Positions 34,750 through 42,097 of a stretch of 53,567 nt of DNA are shown here, in pieces. The stretch is from DASZPJ01 sp035550295 (GTDB lineage: Bacteria; Patescibacteriota; Saccharimonadia; Saccharimonadales; UBA4665): assembly GCA_035550295.1 (NCBI GenBank), contig DASZPJ010000038.1, positions 1-53,567 of the forward strand, read 5' to 3'. A program made the translations under genes and the position numbers. The notes beneath the pieces are model-generated. The model was not told the origin of the DNA and ran no database searches. It worked only from the letters and a program-made list of their open reading frames with translations. The first letter of the stretch is position 1, and the number at the start of each line of letters is the position of its first letter.

Positions 34750-35082
34750 GTGACCGTTATAAGCGAAGCTTTGCAGGCTGACTTCTCTGAGTATAGTGTC
34801 CGCGAGCGCTTGCTGGAGCTGATTAGTCAGGATGCCGATGCCGGATTCATAATCGGCGGCTTATTGGATAGTGAACTGGCGAAAGACCACCCGCACTTAC
34901 TGGCCGGTGATGTCGCCGGCTATCGGGCGCTGGAAAAGTTCAGTCGCGCTGATGTCAGCCCTGAAGAACTGGAATATCTTGATAACTCTGTAGTTTTTGG
35001 TGGGATAGCCGCTTTGAGCCACAGTGTAGAAACTACTTTTGACAGTCACTCAGCTTCAATTCCGGCTCAGAGAGCCGCTTAG
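34750..35082 (+). CDS. Hypothetical protein between fusA and tuf, 110 aa
   Basis: Unrecognised acidic helical protein starting MTVISEALQADFSEYS; GTG start with AAAGGAT at 34738-34744. Stretches such as RERLLELISQDADAGF, GYRALEKFSRADVSPEELEYLD and VVFGGIAALSHSVETT suggest an all-alpha fold. It has its own promoter, lies directly downstream of the repeat-bounded GIY-YIG unit and upstream of the tuf promoter, so it is probably monocistronic. No functional clue. Confidence 0.65.
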   Translation: MTVISEALQADFSEYSVRERLLELISQDADAGFIIGGLLDSELAKDHPHLLAGDVAGYRALEKFSRADVSPEELEYLDNSVVFGGIAALSHSVETTFDSHSASIPAQRAA

Positions 35083-35095
35083 GCGACAAATACGC

Positions 35096-35124
35096 TTTAC
35101 AAACTTCGGCCAGTTCTCTATACT
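35096..35124 (+). promoter_or_regulatory. tuf promoter
   Basis: TTTACA (35096-35101), 17 bases, TATACT (35119-35124). The leader of about 67 bases has AAGGAG at 35181-35186 and a six-codon frame (MQTIRS) at 35158. Confidence 0.75.
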
Positions 35125-35197
35125 AATCCGGTAAGTTGCGTGGGTCTTGTTATACCTATGCAAACAATAAGATCATAATTAAGGAGATAACACCTCT

Positions 35198-36382
35198 ATG
35201 GCAGATACATTTGACCGAACTAAGCCACACGTTAACGTTGGTACCATGGGCCACGTCGACCACGGTAAAACTACCCTAACAGCAGCTATTACCCACGTTT
35301 TGGCTAAAAAGCTTCCAAGCACCGTCAACGTACCTAAGAACTACGAAGACATCGACAACGCTCCAGAAGAAAAAGCCCGCGGCATAACCATCGCGACTTC
35401 TCACCAGGAGTATGAAAGCGAAAAGCGCCACTACGCTCACGTCGACATGCCTGGCCACGCCGACTACGTCAAAAACATGATTACGGGTGCTGCCCAAATT
35501 GATGGCGCAATCTTGGTGGTTGGTGCCAACGACGGTCCGTTGCCACAGACTCGCGAACACGTGCTCTTGGCTCGCCAGGTTGGCGTGCCTAAAATCGTGG
35601 TCTTCCTTAACAAGATGGACCTCGCCGACCCAGACCTCGTCGACCTCGTCGAAGAAGAAATCCGCGAACTGCTCGAAAAGAACGGTTACGACAAAGACGC
35701 TCCTATCATCCGCGGTTCGGCTACCAAAGCCCTCGAAGGAGATGCTGCTAGCGAGGACGCTATCATGGAATTGGTTAAAGCTCTTGATGACTTCATTCCA
35801 GAACCAAAGCGCGAACTCGACAAGCCATTCCTGATGCCTATCGAAGACGTTTTCTCCATCAAGGGTCGCGGCACGGTTGCTACCGGTCGTATCGAAACAG
35901 GTGTTGTTAAAGTCAACGACGAAGTCGAAATCGTCGGCATCAAAGACACTGCTAAGTCTGTTGTAACCGGCATCGAAGCCTTCAAGAAATCCCTCGACCA
36001 AGGTCAAGCTGGCGACAACGCCGGTGTCCTGCTGCGCGGTATTGAGCGCGACGACATCGAGCGCGGCCAGGTGCTTGCCAAGCCAGGTACCATCACTCCT
36101 CACACCGAATTTGACAGTGAAGTCTACATCCTTAACAAAGAAGAAGGCGGTCGTCACACTCCTTTCTTCAAGGGCTACAAGCCACAGTTCTACTTCCGTA
36201 CTACGGACGTAACTGGTGAAGTTGAACTTCCAGCCGACAAAGAAATGGTTATGCCAGGCGACACCGTGACTTTCAAAGTCAAACTACTCGCCCCAATTGC
36301 CATGGAGCAAGGTCTACGTTTTGCCATCCGTGAAGGTGGCCGTACCGTTGGTGCCGGCGTGGTGACCAAAATTATTAAGTAA
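35198..36382 (+). CDS. tuf: Translation elongation factor Tu
   Basis: 394-residue GTPase that delivers aminoacyl-tRNA. GHVDHGKTTLTAAI (G1), KARGITIATSH (switch), DMPGHADYVKNMI (G3) and NKMDLADP (G4) are intact; domain II and III hallmarks include GRGTVATGRIETG and the C-terminal REGGRTVGAGVVTKI. It is separated from fusA by about 1 kb of unrelated sequence and has its own promoter and a strong terminator, so it forms an independent transcription unit, unlike the classical str operon. Confidence 0.98.
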   Translation: MADTFDRTKPHVNVGTMGHVDHGKTTLTAAITHVLAKKLPSTVNVPKNYEDIDNAPEEKARGITIATSHQEYESEKRHYAHVDMPGHADYVKNMITGAAQIDGAILVVGANDGPLPQTREHVLLARQVGVPKIVVFLNKMDLADPDLVDLVEEEIRELLEKNGYDKDAPIIRGSATKALEGDAASEDAIMELVKALDDFIPEPKRELDKPFLMPIEDVFSIKGRGTVATGRIETGVVKVNDEVEIVGIKDTAKSVVTGIEAFKKSLDQGQAGDNAGVLLRGIERDDIERGQVLAKPGTITPHTEFDSEVYILNKEEGGRHTPFFKGYKPQFYFRTTDVTGEVELPADKEMVMPGDTVTFKVKLLAPIAMEQGLRFAIREGGRTVGAGVVTKIIK

Positions 36383-36383
36383 G

Positions 36384-36436
36384 CCAGGGCTTCTTAATAA
36401 CATAAGAGCCCTGGGCAACCAGGGCTCTTTTATTTG
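36384..36436 (+). terminator. Terminator after tuf with a competing upstream arm
   Basis: AAGAGCCCTGG (36404-36414), GCAA tetraloop, CCAGGGCTCTT (36419-36429), then TTTTATTTG: an 11-bp intrinsic terminator. Just after the tuf stop, CCAGGGCTTCTTA (36384-36396) is nearly identical to the 3' arm and can instead pair with TAAGAGCCCTGG (36403-36414), one base bulged. The two hairpins exclude each other. Confidence 0.88.
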
Positions 36437-36469
36437 TTTTTGATTTAAATAACAAGGAAAGGTTAGAAA

Positions 36470-36718
36470 ATGGAAAAAGAAAATTCACAAAGCGAAGCCG
36501 ATCGTTTACGTCGCCAACAAACTGCAGCCGGTGTCGGATCACCAGCTGTAAGCGGCTGGGAAGGTACGCACCCGTCGGTCTTGTATGGTGGCGTTCACAT
36601 GTACCGTGAGCCACGTTTCGGTACAGTAGATGGTACATCGTCACTTGGTCACTTCTCGCGTGCTGCCCAAGAGCCCGGCCAGCCAGACCCCACATTTTTG
36701 CACGGTGCCCACGACTAG
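36470..36718 (+). CDS. Hypothetical small protein, 82 aa
   Basis: Unrecognised polar protein starting MEKENSQSEADRLRRQQ, with AAGGAAAGG about ten bases before the ATG. It has no membrane segment; Gly, Ser, Pro and His are frequent (GWEGTHPSVLYGGVHMY, QEPGQPDPTFLHGAHD), suggesting little regular structure or a small binding protein. It lies beyond the tuf terminator; expression would come from read-through or an unseen promoter. Confidence 0.6.
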   Translation: MEKENSQSEADRLRRQQTAAGVGSPAVSGWEGTHPSVLYGGVHMYREPRFGTVDGTSSLGHFSRAAQEPGQPDPTFLHGAHD

Positions 36719-36738
36719 CCTGAACTCGAATAATGTGT

Positions 36739-36744
36739 TATAGT
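36739..36744 (+). promoter_or_regulatory. Extended -10 box of the 36753 gene
   Basis: TGtTATAGT; the hexamer ends eight bases before the ATG at 36753. No -35 recognised. Confidence 0.5.
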
Positions 36745-36752
36745 TAGGGTCT

Positions 36753-37061
36753 ATGACAGAGATTAGCCCGCCCAGCCCGACTGAGTCACGTCCCAAAAAG
36801 GCCAGCTTTTCTTTGGACAGCTTGTCGCCGCAAGAACGTGGCCTAAGAATCAAGGCGGTGATTGAAAGTTTGCGGCAGCATGATCGGCCGCTGGCGGTCC
36901 GGATATCCTTCGACGGACCGAATGCTGAGGTGGAAGTCGGTGAAAGCACAGTTAACGAAGCTAATATTTTGGATGGTGCCCCGACTGATCTTCTAGATGC
37001 CGGTGATGAGGAAGATGTGTTTCCGCGACCCGTGCCAGAAGCCCAAGAGCTGACCGACTAA
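36753..37061 (+). CDS. Hypothetical acidic protein, 102 aa
   Basis: Unrecognised. Starts MTEISPPSPTESRPKKASFS; a Ser/Pro-rich N-terminus is followed by a possible small alpha/beta core (ERGLRIKAVIESLRQHDRPLAVRISFDG) and a long Asp/Glu-rich tail (DLLDAGDEEDVFPRPVPEAQELTD). Leaderless-type start behind TGtTATAGT. The next small gene begins four bases after its stop, so the two likely form a pair upstream of rpsJ. Confidence 0.6.
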   Translation: MTEISPPSPTESRPKKASFSLDSLSPQERGLRIKAVIESLRQHDRPLAVRISFDGPNAEVEVGESTVNEANILDGAPTDLLDAGDEEDVFPRPVPEAQELTD

Positions 37062-37065
37062 GAAA

Positions 37066-37359
37066 ATGGTGCATCATGGAAAAATAGCCTTGGGTGAGGT
37101 TGGCCCTAATGGTATGAGCCGCCACTTTATGGTTGAGCGTCCGCCAATGGTTGGCGTAGTTCGGCTTGTTGAGTATGACGAAGGGCTTGATCCGCGGATT
37201 GAACTAAGCAAACCGTACTCGTTGGATTTGCGAATTCCTAATTCTGAGCTTAGGTTCGAAAACAGGGTGCCGGATGATTTGATCGACGACGCCGTCGCGG
37301 AGAGCCTGATAGGCCGAGGCTTAGAGATCGTCCGCCAAGCTTTGGGTCACTCACTGTAA
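37066..37359 (+). CDS. Hypothetical protein upstream of rpsJ, 97 aa
   Basis: Unrecognised. Starts MVHHGKIALGEVGPNGMSRH, four bases after the preceding stop and with only a weak purine stretch before the ATG. Alternating hydrophobic residues (MVGVVRLVEYDEG, YSLDLRIPNSELRFEN) suggest beta strands, and the C-terminus (LIDDAVAESLIGRGLEIVRQALG) is helical. The S10-operon promoter begins five bases after its stop. Confidence 0.6.
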   Translation: MVHHGKIALGEVGPNGMSRHFMVERPPMVGVVRLVEYDEGLDPRIELSKPYSLDLRIPNSELRFENRVPDDLIDDAVAESLIGRGLEIVRQALGHSL

Positions 37360-37363
37360 CCTC

Positions 37364-37391
37364 TTGAACCTGACGCCCGATCTGTTATAAT
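37364..37391 (+). promoter_or_regulatory. S10 operon promoter
   Basis: TTGAAC (37364-37369), 16 bases, TATAAT (37386-37391) with extended -10 TG at 37383-37384. A leader of about 90 bases follows. Confidence 0.82.
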
Positions 37392-37409
37392 AAGCGTCAC
37401 TACAAAATT

Positions 37410-37458
37410 GTGTCGAGAACTCGTCCGGTACCTCAGACTCCGGGAGAGGTTACGACAC
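37410..37458 (+). other. Structured leader of the S10 operon
   Basis: GTGTCG (37410-37415) pairs with CGACAC (37453-37458), enclosing ACCTC (37430-37434) paired with GAGGT (37446-37450). This nested stem precedes AAGGAAG and the rpsJ start. In other bacteria the S10 leader binds L4 for autoregulation; no sequence identity to that leader is claimed. Confidence 0.5.
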
Positions 37459-37487
37459 CAGCTAATCCAACATAAGGAAGTAATACA

Positions 37488-37817
37488 ATGGCAGACGCCA
37501 AAGCTCCAGATGGCAAGCAGCGAATTCGGATTCGCCTGAAGGCCTACGACCACAAAGTAATCGATCAAGCCGCCAAGCAGATCATCGACACCGCGCTGCG
37601 CACCGGCGCCAGCCTGGCCGGTCCAATCCCGCTGCCGACTCGCCGCAGCACTTTTACAGTCGTCAAGAGTCCGCACGTCTATAAAAAAGGTCGCGAACAA
37701 TTCGAAATGCGAGTCCACAAACGTCTTATTGACGTATTCGAGCCAACCCCAAAGACAATTGATTCACTGATGAACCTGTCTTTGCCAGCTGGCTGCGACG
37801 TCGAAATCAAGATGTAG
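37488..37817 (+). CDS. rpsJ: 30S ribosomal protein S10
   Basis: 109 residues with a short polar N-terminal extension before KQRIRIRLKAYDHKVIDQ. The long loop GPIPLPTRRSTFTVVKSPHV and the end LMNLSLPAGCDVEIKM are typical; uS10 also acts as NusE in antitermination. First gene of the S10 superoperon, with AAGGAAG at 37473-37479. The canonical next gene rplC is displaced by an unrelated gene and a second leader. Confidence 0.97.
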   Translation: MADAKAPDGKQRIRIRLKAYDHKVIDQAAKQIIDTALRTGASLAGPIPLPTRRSTFTVVKSPHVYKKGREQFEMRVHKRLIDVFEPTPKTIDSLMNLSLPAGCDVEIKM

Positions 37818-37833
37818 TAAAGCCAGTACGCAC

Positions 37834-38577
37834 ATGTTGCAGCAAGTCCGTAGAAGCCTTGGCCTAAATACAAAAGAGAAGTTGGCTCAAGAAACTGCCG
37901 AATGGAAACGGGCAGGTAATGCTGCTTTAGAAGCTGCCGGCCTAACGGATTCGCTTGGACCTTTACTTGAGCGGTCTATATTTGCTCATGCAGCTAGCCG
38001 CTTGGCTCTAGGGTTCATGTTAGCGGAGGCCTCAAAAGATACTCTGTACTTCGTGCCGACTTTCTCGAACTATCACTACCTCAGGCTTCGTGGCGAAGCG
38101 GCTATGCTTGGCGCGTTTTTTATGCAACATCCTGTCTCACATGCTGGTGTTATGTGCGCAAGTCCTTCTCGTAATTTTTCAGAAATGGACAAAGAAGTTG
38201 TTGTTACTCATGAATTAACACACGCTTCCTTTGCTATGGCTGGGCGCTATGATGAAAGCGCAACCATCGAAGGCGTAGAAGTTAGTCCCGAAGTTTTAGA
38301 CGAAATAGAAGCCTATCAAAATTCTGGACGCGTCATTGCGGCTCACACTTCGGGGTCATTTTATGGTCTTGTGGACGAAATGTACGGTAAAATGGCTGCC
38401 GGCAATTTGGATTATCCGTCTAAGCCATATGACCTCACAGGAAGCGTCCATGCTGACTTGGTCCGTAGCTCGTCACTAACAGTTTTACCGACGGCTTATG
38501 CATTGGCAGCAGCCCAGCTCATTGGCGGGGGCTCGATGTCAACTGCAGAGCTACAACGCGTGACACAATTTTTGTAG
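37834..38577 (+). CDS. Putative HExxH metallopeptidase inserted between rpsJ and rplC
   Basis: 247 residues, unrecognised beyond a zincin-like motif: VVVTHELTHASFAMAG carries His126, Glu127 and His130, followed about 12 residues later by acidic positions (YDESATIEG) that could supply a third ligand. The protein lacks a signal peptide, so it would act in the cytosol. Alanine-rich helices flank the motif. Codon use (ATA, AGG, TTA, GAT) is unlike the ribosomal neighbours and the sequence is more AT-rich, which suggests low expression or later acquisition. It starts 16 bases after rpsJ with no clear Shine-Dalgarno. Confidence 0.7.
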   Translation: MLQQVRRSLGLNTKEKLAQETAEWKRAGNAALEAAGLTDSLGPLLERSIFAHAASRLALGFMLAEASKDTLYFVPTFSNYHYLRLRGEAAMLGAFFMQHPVSHAGVMCASPSRNFSEMDKEVVVTHELTHASFAMAGRYDESATIEGVEVSPEVLDEIEAYQNSGRVIAAHTSGSFYGLVDEMYGKMAAGNLDYPSKPYDLTGSVHADLVRSSSLTVLPTAYALAAAQLIGGGSMSTAELQRVTQFL

Positions 38578-38646
38578 AATTTGCAACGGGTTGACTGGGG
38601 TAACGGTTACGTGGTACTCTGTTATGGTATCTCGACAGAAATTGTA

Positions 38647-38708
38647 CTTGGTGTTGCCTGAAGGTCTACCCAAAAACAGAGGTAGAAACCACTCGCCACC
38701 AAGCCTTT
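38647..38708 (+). terminator. Structured terminator/attenuator before rplC
   Basis: CTTGGTG (38647-38653) pairs with CACCAAG (38697-38703), enclosing an inner stem CTACC (38666-38670)/GGTAG (38681-38685); CCTTTTTATG follows. An extended -10 (TGtTATGGT, 38623-38628) lies just upstream. The layout suggests a leader RNA ended by a conditional terminator in front of rplC. Confidence 0.6.
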
Positions 38709-38758
38709 TTATGTCTACTCCAGATGCAATTAAGGTGCGCCTTCGGCGCTAAAGATAA

Positions 38759-38788
38759 CTGGGTCCCAAATCAAGTTTGGGATGACAA
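38759..38788 (+). repeat. Palindromic dispersed repeat before rplC
   Basis: CTGGGTCCCAAATCAAG followed by TTTGGGATGACAA; CCCAAA (38765-38770) and TTTGGG (38776-38781) are inverted around TCAAG. It resembles the short GGGTCCC...GGGATGAC repeats common in many bacteria and ends within ten bases of the rplC ribosome site. Confidence 0.7.
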
Positions 38789-38799
38789 GTGAAGGACAA

Positions 38800-39444
38800 A
38801 TGAAAGCACTTATTACCCGAAAAGTCGGAATGACATCCACCATCGCAGATGACGGTGTGGTTACCGCTGTGACTTTGCTTTCTTTTGATGAACACACTGT
38901 GCTGGCTCACAAGACCGACGAAAAAGACGGCTATACCGCTGTTCAGGTGGGTACTGAATCCGTTAAAGAATCAAAGCTAGGTAAAAGCCTCGCCGGCCAC
39001 GTGAAGAACGCCAAGGTGATGCCAAAAATTATCCGTGAATTCCGTATTAATGAAATCCCAGAAGAACTAAATGTCGGCAGCAAAATCAGCGCCGACGTTT
39101 TTAGTGTTGGCGACGAAGTCCAGGCAACTGGCCTGACTAAAGGTAAAGGTTGGGCCGGCACCATCCGCCGCCACAACTTCCACCGCGGACGCAAAACCCA
39201 CGGTGGCCGCAGCTATCGCCGCCCGGGTTCCATCGGATCGATGTATCCGCAGCATATTTTCAAAGGTACACGTATGGCTGGCCAATTGGGTCACGAGCAA
39301 ATCACCGTTAAGGGTCTTAAGGTTGCTTTGATCGATACCGAATCCAAAGTCATTGGTGTTACCGGCAGTGTGCCTGGTCCGCGCAAAGGTGTGATCATCC
39401 TGAAAGGTGCACAAAAGGCCGTTAAGGCCGGAGGTCAACAATAA
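38800..39444 (+). CDS. rplC: 50S ribosomal protein L3
   Basis: 214 residues starting MKALITRKVGMTSTI, the family N-terminus. An upstream in-frame ATG at 38782 would add six residues encoded by the palindromic repeat and is rejected; GAAGGA precedes 38800. uL3 reaches the peptidyl transferase centre through its central loop (HNFHRGRKTHGGRSYRRPGSIGS region). It shares one base with the rplD start (TAATG). Confidence 0.96.
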   Translation: MKALITRKVGMTSTIADDGVVTAVTLLSFDEHTVLAHKTDEKDGYTAVQVGTESVKESKLGKSLAGHVKNAKVMPKIIREFRINEIPEELNVGSKISADVFSVGDEVQATGLTKGKGWAGTIRRHNFHRGRKTHGGRSYRRPGSIGSMYPQHIFKGTRMAGQLGHEQITVKGLKVALIDTESKVIGVTGSVPGPRKGVIILKGAQKAVKAGGQQ

Positions 39445-40106
39445 TGGCTGTCGCTACTTATACAAAAGCTGGCGCCAAAGCCACAACTCCAGCAAAACTG
39501 GATAAGGCTGTCTTTGAAGTTGAAGTCAAAAACCACGAACTGCTGAAATCTGCTTACACTGCCTACTTGGCTAATGGCCGCGAAAACCACGCCGTCACCA
39601 AAACCCGCGGCTTGGTCCGCGGTGGTGGCAAGAAGCCATGGCGCCAAAAGGGAACTGGTCGCGCTCGTTTCGGCAGTAGCCGCGTGCCAATTTGGCGCGG
39701 CGGTGGTATTACTTTCGGTCCTACTGGCCAGGAGAACTACAGCAAATCATTGAACGTCAAAGCCAAGCGACAAGCTATTCGCCAAGCGTTGACGCTGGCT
39801 TCTACGGACAACAAAGTCACTGTGATCGAAGACGTTGCCAGCACAGGCAAGACGGCTGACCTGACTAAACTGTTGAAGAAAATCGGCGCCGAGCGCAATG
39901 TGCTGATTGTCGTTGATAATAAGACGCCAGAGCTGACCCGCGCTGCCCAGAATTTACAGAACGTCCAGGTTGTCAGCGCCAAATATGTGAATGTTTATGA
40001 CGCGTTGAATGCTGACTGTATCATCTTCAGCAAAGCCGCCCTGGCAGCCACAACTGATTGGCTCAGTAGCAAAGCCGCAGCTAGCTCAACCAAGGAGGCT
40101 AAATAA
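39444..40106 (+). CDS. rplD: 50S ribosomal protein L4
   Basis: 220 residues. uL4 lines the exit tunnel through the loop TRGLVRGGGKKPWRQKGTGRARFGS (two blocks), which is intact and includes KPWRQKGTGRAR. The remainder is the alpha/beta globular domain (KQAIRQALTLASTDNK). In other bacteria L4 feeds back on the S10 operon. The coding region overlaps rplC and rplW by single bases, giving tight coupling. Confidence 0.96.
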   Translation: MAVATYTKAGAKATTPAKLDKAVFEVEVKNHELLKSAYTAYLANGRENHAVTKTRGLVRGGGKKPWRQKGTGRARFGSSRVPIWRGGGITFGPTGQENYSKSLNVKAKRQAIRQALTLASTDNKVTVIEDVASTGKTADLTKLLKKIGAERNVLIVVDNKTPELTRAAQNLQNVQVVSAKYVNVYDALNADCIIFSKAALAATTDWLSSKAAASSTKEAK

Positions 40107-40648
40107 TGAGTAAAGACATTGTTTTGCGTCCTCGCCTGAGCGAAAAGACTTACGGTCTTAGTGAAAGCCGCGTCTACGTCGTTGACGCGCCAAAAGACGC
40201 CAACAAGCACACCATTGCCCGCGCCATCGAAGCTCAATTTGAAGTTAAAGTTGCGACTGTTAACGTCGCCAACATCGCTGGCAAGAGCAAGCGCACCATG
40301 GCTCTTAGCGGCAAGCGCTACCTAAACTCTGAAGGCAAACGGGCCGACATCAAGAAAGCATATGTCACTCTGCAAAAAGGCCACAGCCTGCCATTCTTCG
40401 CCGCCATCGAAGAAGAAATCAGCCAAGAGTCTAAAGCCCAGGAAAACTTCGACAAAGCCGCTGCCAAGCAGACAGCCAAAGAAGCCAAGAAAGCTCCGAA
40501 GACTACCGACAAAGCTGAAGCTAAAGTTCCAGCCAAGAAAGCCGCTCCAAAAGCAGCTGCCCCGGCCGTAGAAGAAGCTCCAAAAGCCCGTCGTGGTTTC
40601 CGTCCGAGTTTCCACTTTGGACGCAACAAAGACAAGGGGTCTAAATAA
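40106..40648 (+). CDS. rplW: 50S ribosomal protein L23 with long basic tail
   Basis: 180 residues, nearly twice the usual length of about 95-100. The first 95 (DIVLRPRLSEKTYGL, YVVDAPKDANKHTIARAIE, VNVANIAGKSKRT) are a normal uL23 core at the tunnel exit, the docking site for trigger factor. The rest is an Ala/Lys/Pro-rich tail (AEAKVPAKKAAPKAAAPAVE) ending in basic aromatic RRGFRPSFHFGRNK. Such tails are probably disordered and bind rRNA or membrane-proximal partners; this is inference. Confidence 0.95.
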   Translation: MSKDIVLRPRLSEKTYGLSESRVYVVDAPKDANKHTIARAIEAQFEVKVATVNVANIAGKSKRTMALSGKRYLNSEGKRADIKKAYVTLQKGHSLPFFAAIEEEISQESKAQENFDKAAAKQTAKEAKKAPKTTDKAEAKVPAKKAAPKAAAPAVEEAPKARRGFRPSFHFGRNKDKGSK

Positions 40649-41502
40649 TGGCTATCAAACAATACAACCCGACGACACCTGGCCGCCGCGGCATGACCAG
40701 CCAGGACTTTGATGGCATCACCACTAAGAAACCGCTGAAGTCACTGACCGTATCAAAACGTCGCGGCAATGGTCGCAACAACCAAGGTCGCATCACGACT
40801 CGTCACAAAGGTGGCGGTGCTCGCAAACACTACCGCATCATCAACTTCAAGTTGGCCGCCGGTACGACTGTGACTATTGAGCACATTGAGTATGACCCGA
40901 ACCGCAGCGCCCGCATTGCCCGCGTCAAAGAAGCCAACGGCACTTACCACTACTTGCTGGCTGCCCAAGGCATGAAAGTCGGCCAAACTATTGTTGCTGA
41001 CGAAGAAGCGCCTATCGAAACCGGCAACCGCTTACCACTCAAGAACATTCCAATTGGTAGCACCATCCACGCCATCGAACTGAAAGTTGGCGGCGGTGCG
41101 CAAATGGTCCGTTCGGCCGGCGCCAGCGCCCAACTGATGGGTCGCGACAACGGTTACGCCCAAGTGCGTTTGCCTAGCGGTGAAGTCCGCTTGATCAATG
41201 AAAATTGCACTGCCAGCCTTGGTGTCATCGGCAACGAGCAGCACCAGAACGTCAAGATCGGTAAAGCCGGCCGCAGTCGTCACAAAGGTATTCGCCCAAC
41301 TGTTCGTGGTGTTGTTATGAACGCCGCTGATCACCCGCACGGTGGTGGTGACGGTGGTCGTCACGGTGTCGGTGGTGGCAAGAACCACGGTGCCGCACCA
41401 AAGACGCCGTGGGGCCAGAAGACTCTTGGTTACAAGACGCGTCGCCGCAAGAACACCAGCCAATTTATCGTAAGAAGCCGTCACGCGGCGAAGAGGAAAT
41501 AA
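40648..41502 (+). CDS. rplB: 50S ribosomal protein L2
   Basis: 284 residues. Typical uL2: KRRGNGRNNQGRITTRHKGGG, EYDPNRSARIARV and the conserved C-terminal HPHGGGDGGRHGVGGGKNHG with the histidine implicated in peptidyl transfer. It starts on the last base of rplW. rpsS, normally the next gene, is displaced by an unrelated gene at 41505. Confidence 0.97.
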   Translation: MAIKQYNPTTPGRRGMTSQDFDGITTKKPLKSLTVSKRRGNGRNNQGRITTRHKGGGARKHYRIINFKLAAGTTVTIEHIEYDPNRSARIARVKEANGTYHYLLAAQGMKVGQTIVADEEAPIETGNRLPLKNIPIGSTIHAIELKVGGGAQMVRSAGASAQLMGRDNGYAQVRLPSGEVRLINENCTASLGVIGNEQHQNVKIGKAGRSRHKGIRPTVRGVVMNAADHPHGGGDGGRHGVGGGKNHGAAPKTPWGQKTLGYKTRRRKNTSQFIVRSRHAAKRK

Positions 41503-41504
41503 GT

Positions 41505-41840
41505 ATGAGAGCTAACGCTAAATTTCCAACAGTATTCGACCTAAAAGGCGGCCAGTGGACACTTACTCCAGAGTGGAATGTGCTTTTGAATAATGCACGC
41601 GAGGTTATAGATAGGCCTGGCGAAGCTTTAGGCTATTTTGTCGCAAGTGTACTATCGCAGGAGTATCGATTTGGTTTCAAAAGTTTGAGTACGGTGGAGC
41701 AGGCTTGTATTGACGCAGCAGAGCCTCCTATGTCTCCGGCTGAAGAAACAGATTTTAGACATGGATTTGGTCGCGTTGCAGCCTTAGAGACTGTACTTGT
41801 AACCGATACTCAAAAAATTCCACAAGGAGCAACAGTATGA
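41505..41840 (+). CDS. Hypothetical protein inserted between rplB and rpsS, 111 aa
   Basis: Unrecognised. ATG at 41505 lies two bases after the rplB stop; a longer frame from 41409 lies inside rplB and is rejected. Its stop overlaps the rpsS start (ATGA) and its 3' end carries the rpsS ribosome site AAGGAG, so it is translationally built into the operon. Codons ATA, AGG and CGA, rare in the neighbours, are used. Sequence marks: KGGQWTLTPEWNVLLNNAREVID, QEYRFGFKSLSTVEQ, DFRHGFGRVAALE; probably mostly helical. Confidence 0.68.
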   Translation: MRANAKFPTVFDLKGGQWTLTPEWNVLLNNAREVIDRPGEALGYFVASVLSQEYRFGFKSLSTVEQACIDAAEPPMSPAEETDFRHGFGRVAALETVLVTDTQKIPQGATV

Positions 41841-42097
41841 GCCGTTCACTAAAGAAAGGTCCGTTCATCGATTTCAAACTTGCCAAGAAGGTAAGTAACT
41901 TGGGTGATGACGACCGCACTATCATCAAGACTTGGGCTCGCGCCTCAACCATTTCGCCGGAATTTGTCGGTAAAACTTTGGCTGTGCACAACGGCCGCGT
42001 CCATGTGCCGGTATTCATCACCGAAAACATGGTTGGCCACAAGCTTGGTGAATTTGCCCCAACCCGCAAATTCCGCAGCCACGGAGGTAAGAAGTAA
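41837..42097 (+). CDS. rpsS: 30S ribosomal protein S19
   Basis: 86 residues starting MSRSLKKGPFIDFKLAKKV. uS19 contacts the A-site finger in the 30S head; TWARASTISPEFVGKTLAVHNGR and VGHKLGEFAPTRKFRSHGG are typical (two blocks). AAGGAGC at 41824-41830 precedes the ATG, within the inserted upstream gene. It shares one base with rplV. Confidence 0.97.
   Translation: MSRSLKKGPFIDFKLAKKVSNLGDDDRTIIKTWARASTISPEFVGKTLAVHNGRVHVPVFITENMVGHKLGEFAPTRKFRSHGGKK

Noticed and set aside
38641..38710. SRP (4.5S) RNA or another housekeeping RNA
   Set aside because: The conserved SRP domain IV loop sequence is absent and the segment is too short; treated as a leader/terminator.
38782..38799. Upstream ATG as the rplC start
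   Set aside because: It would add six residues coded by a dispersed repeat; the ATG at 38800 gives the family N-terminus and has GAAGGA before it.
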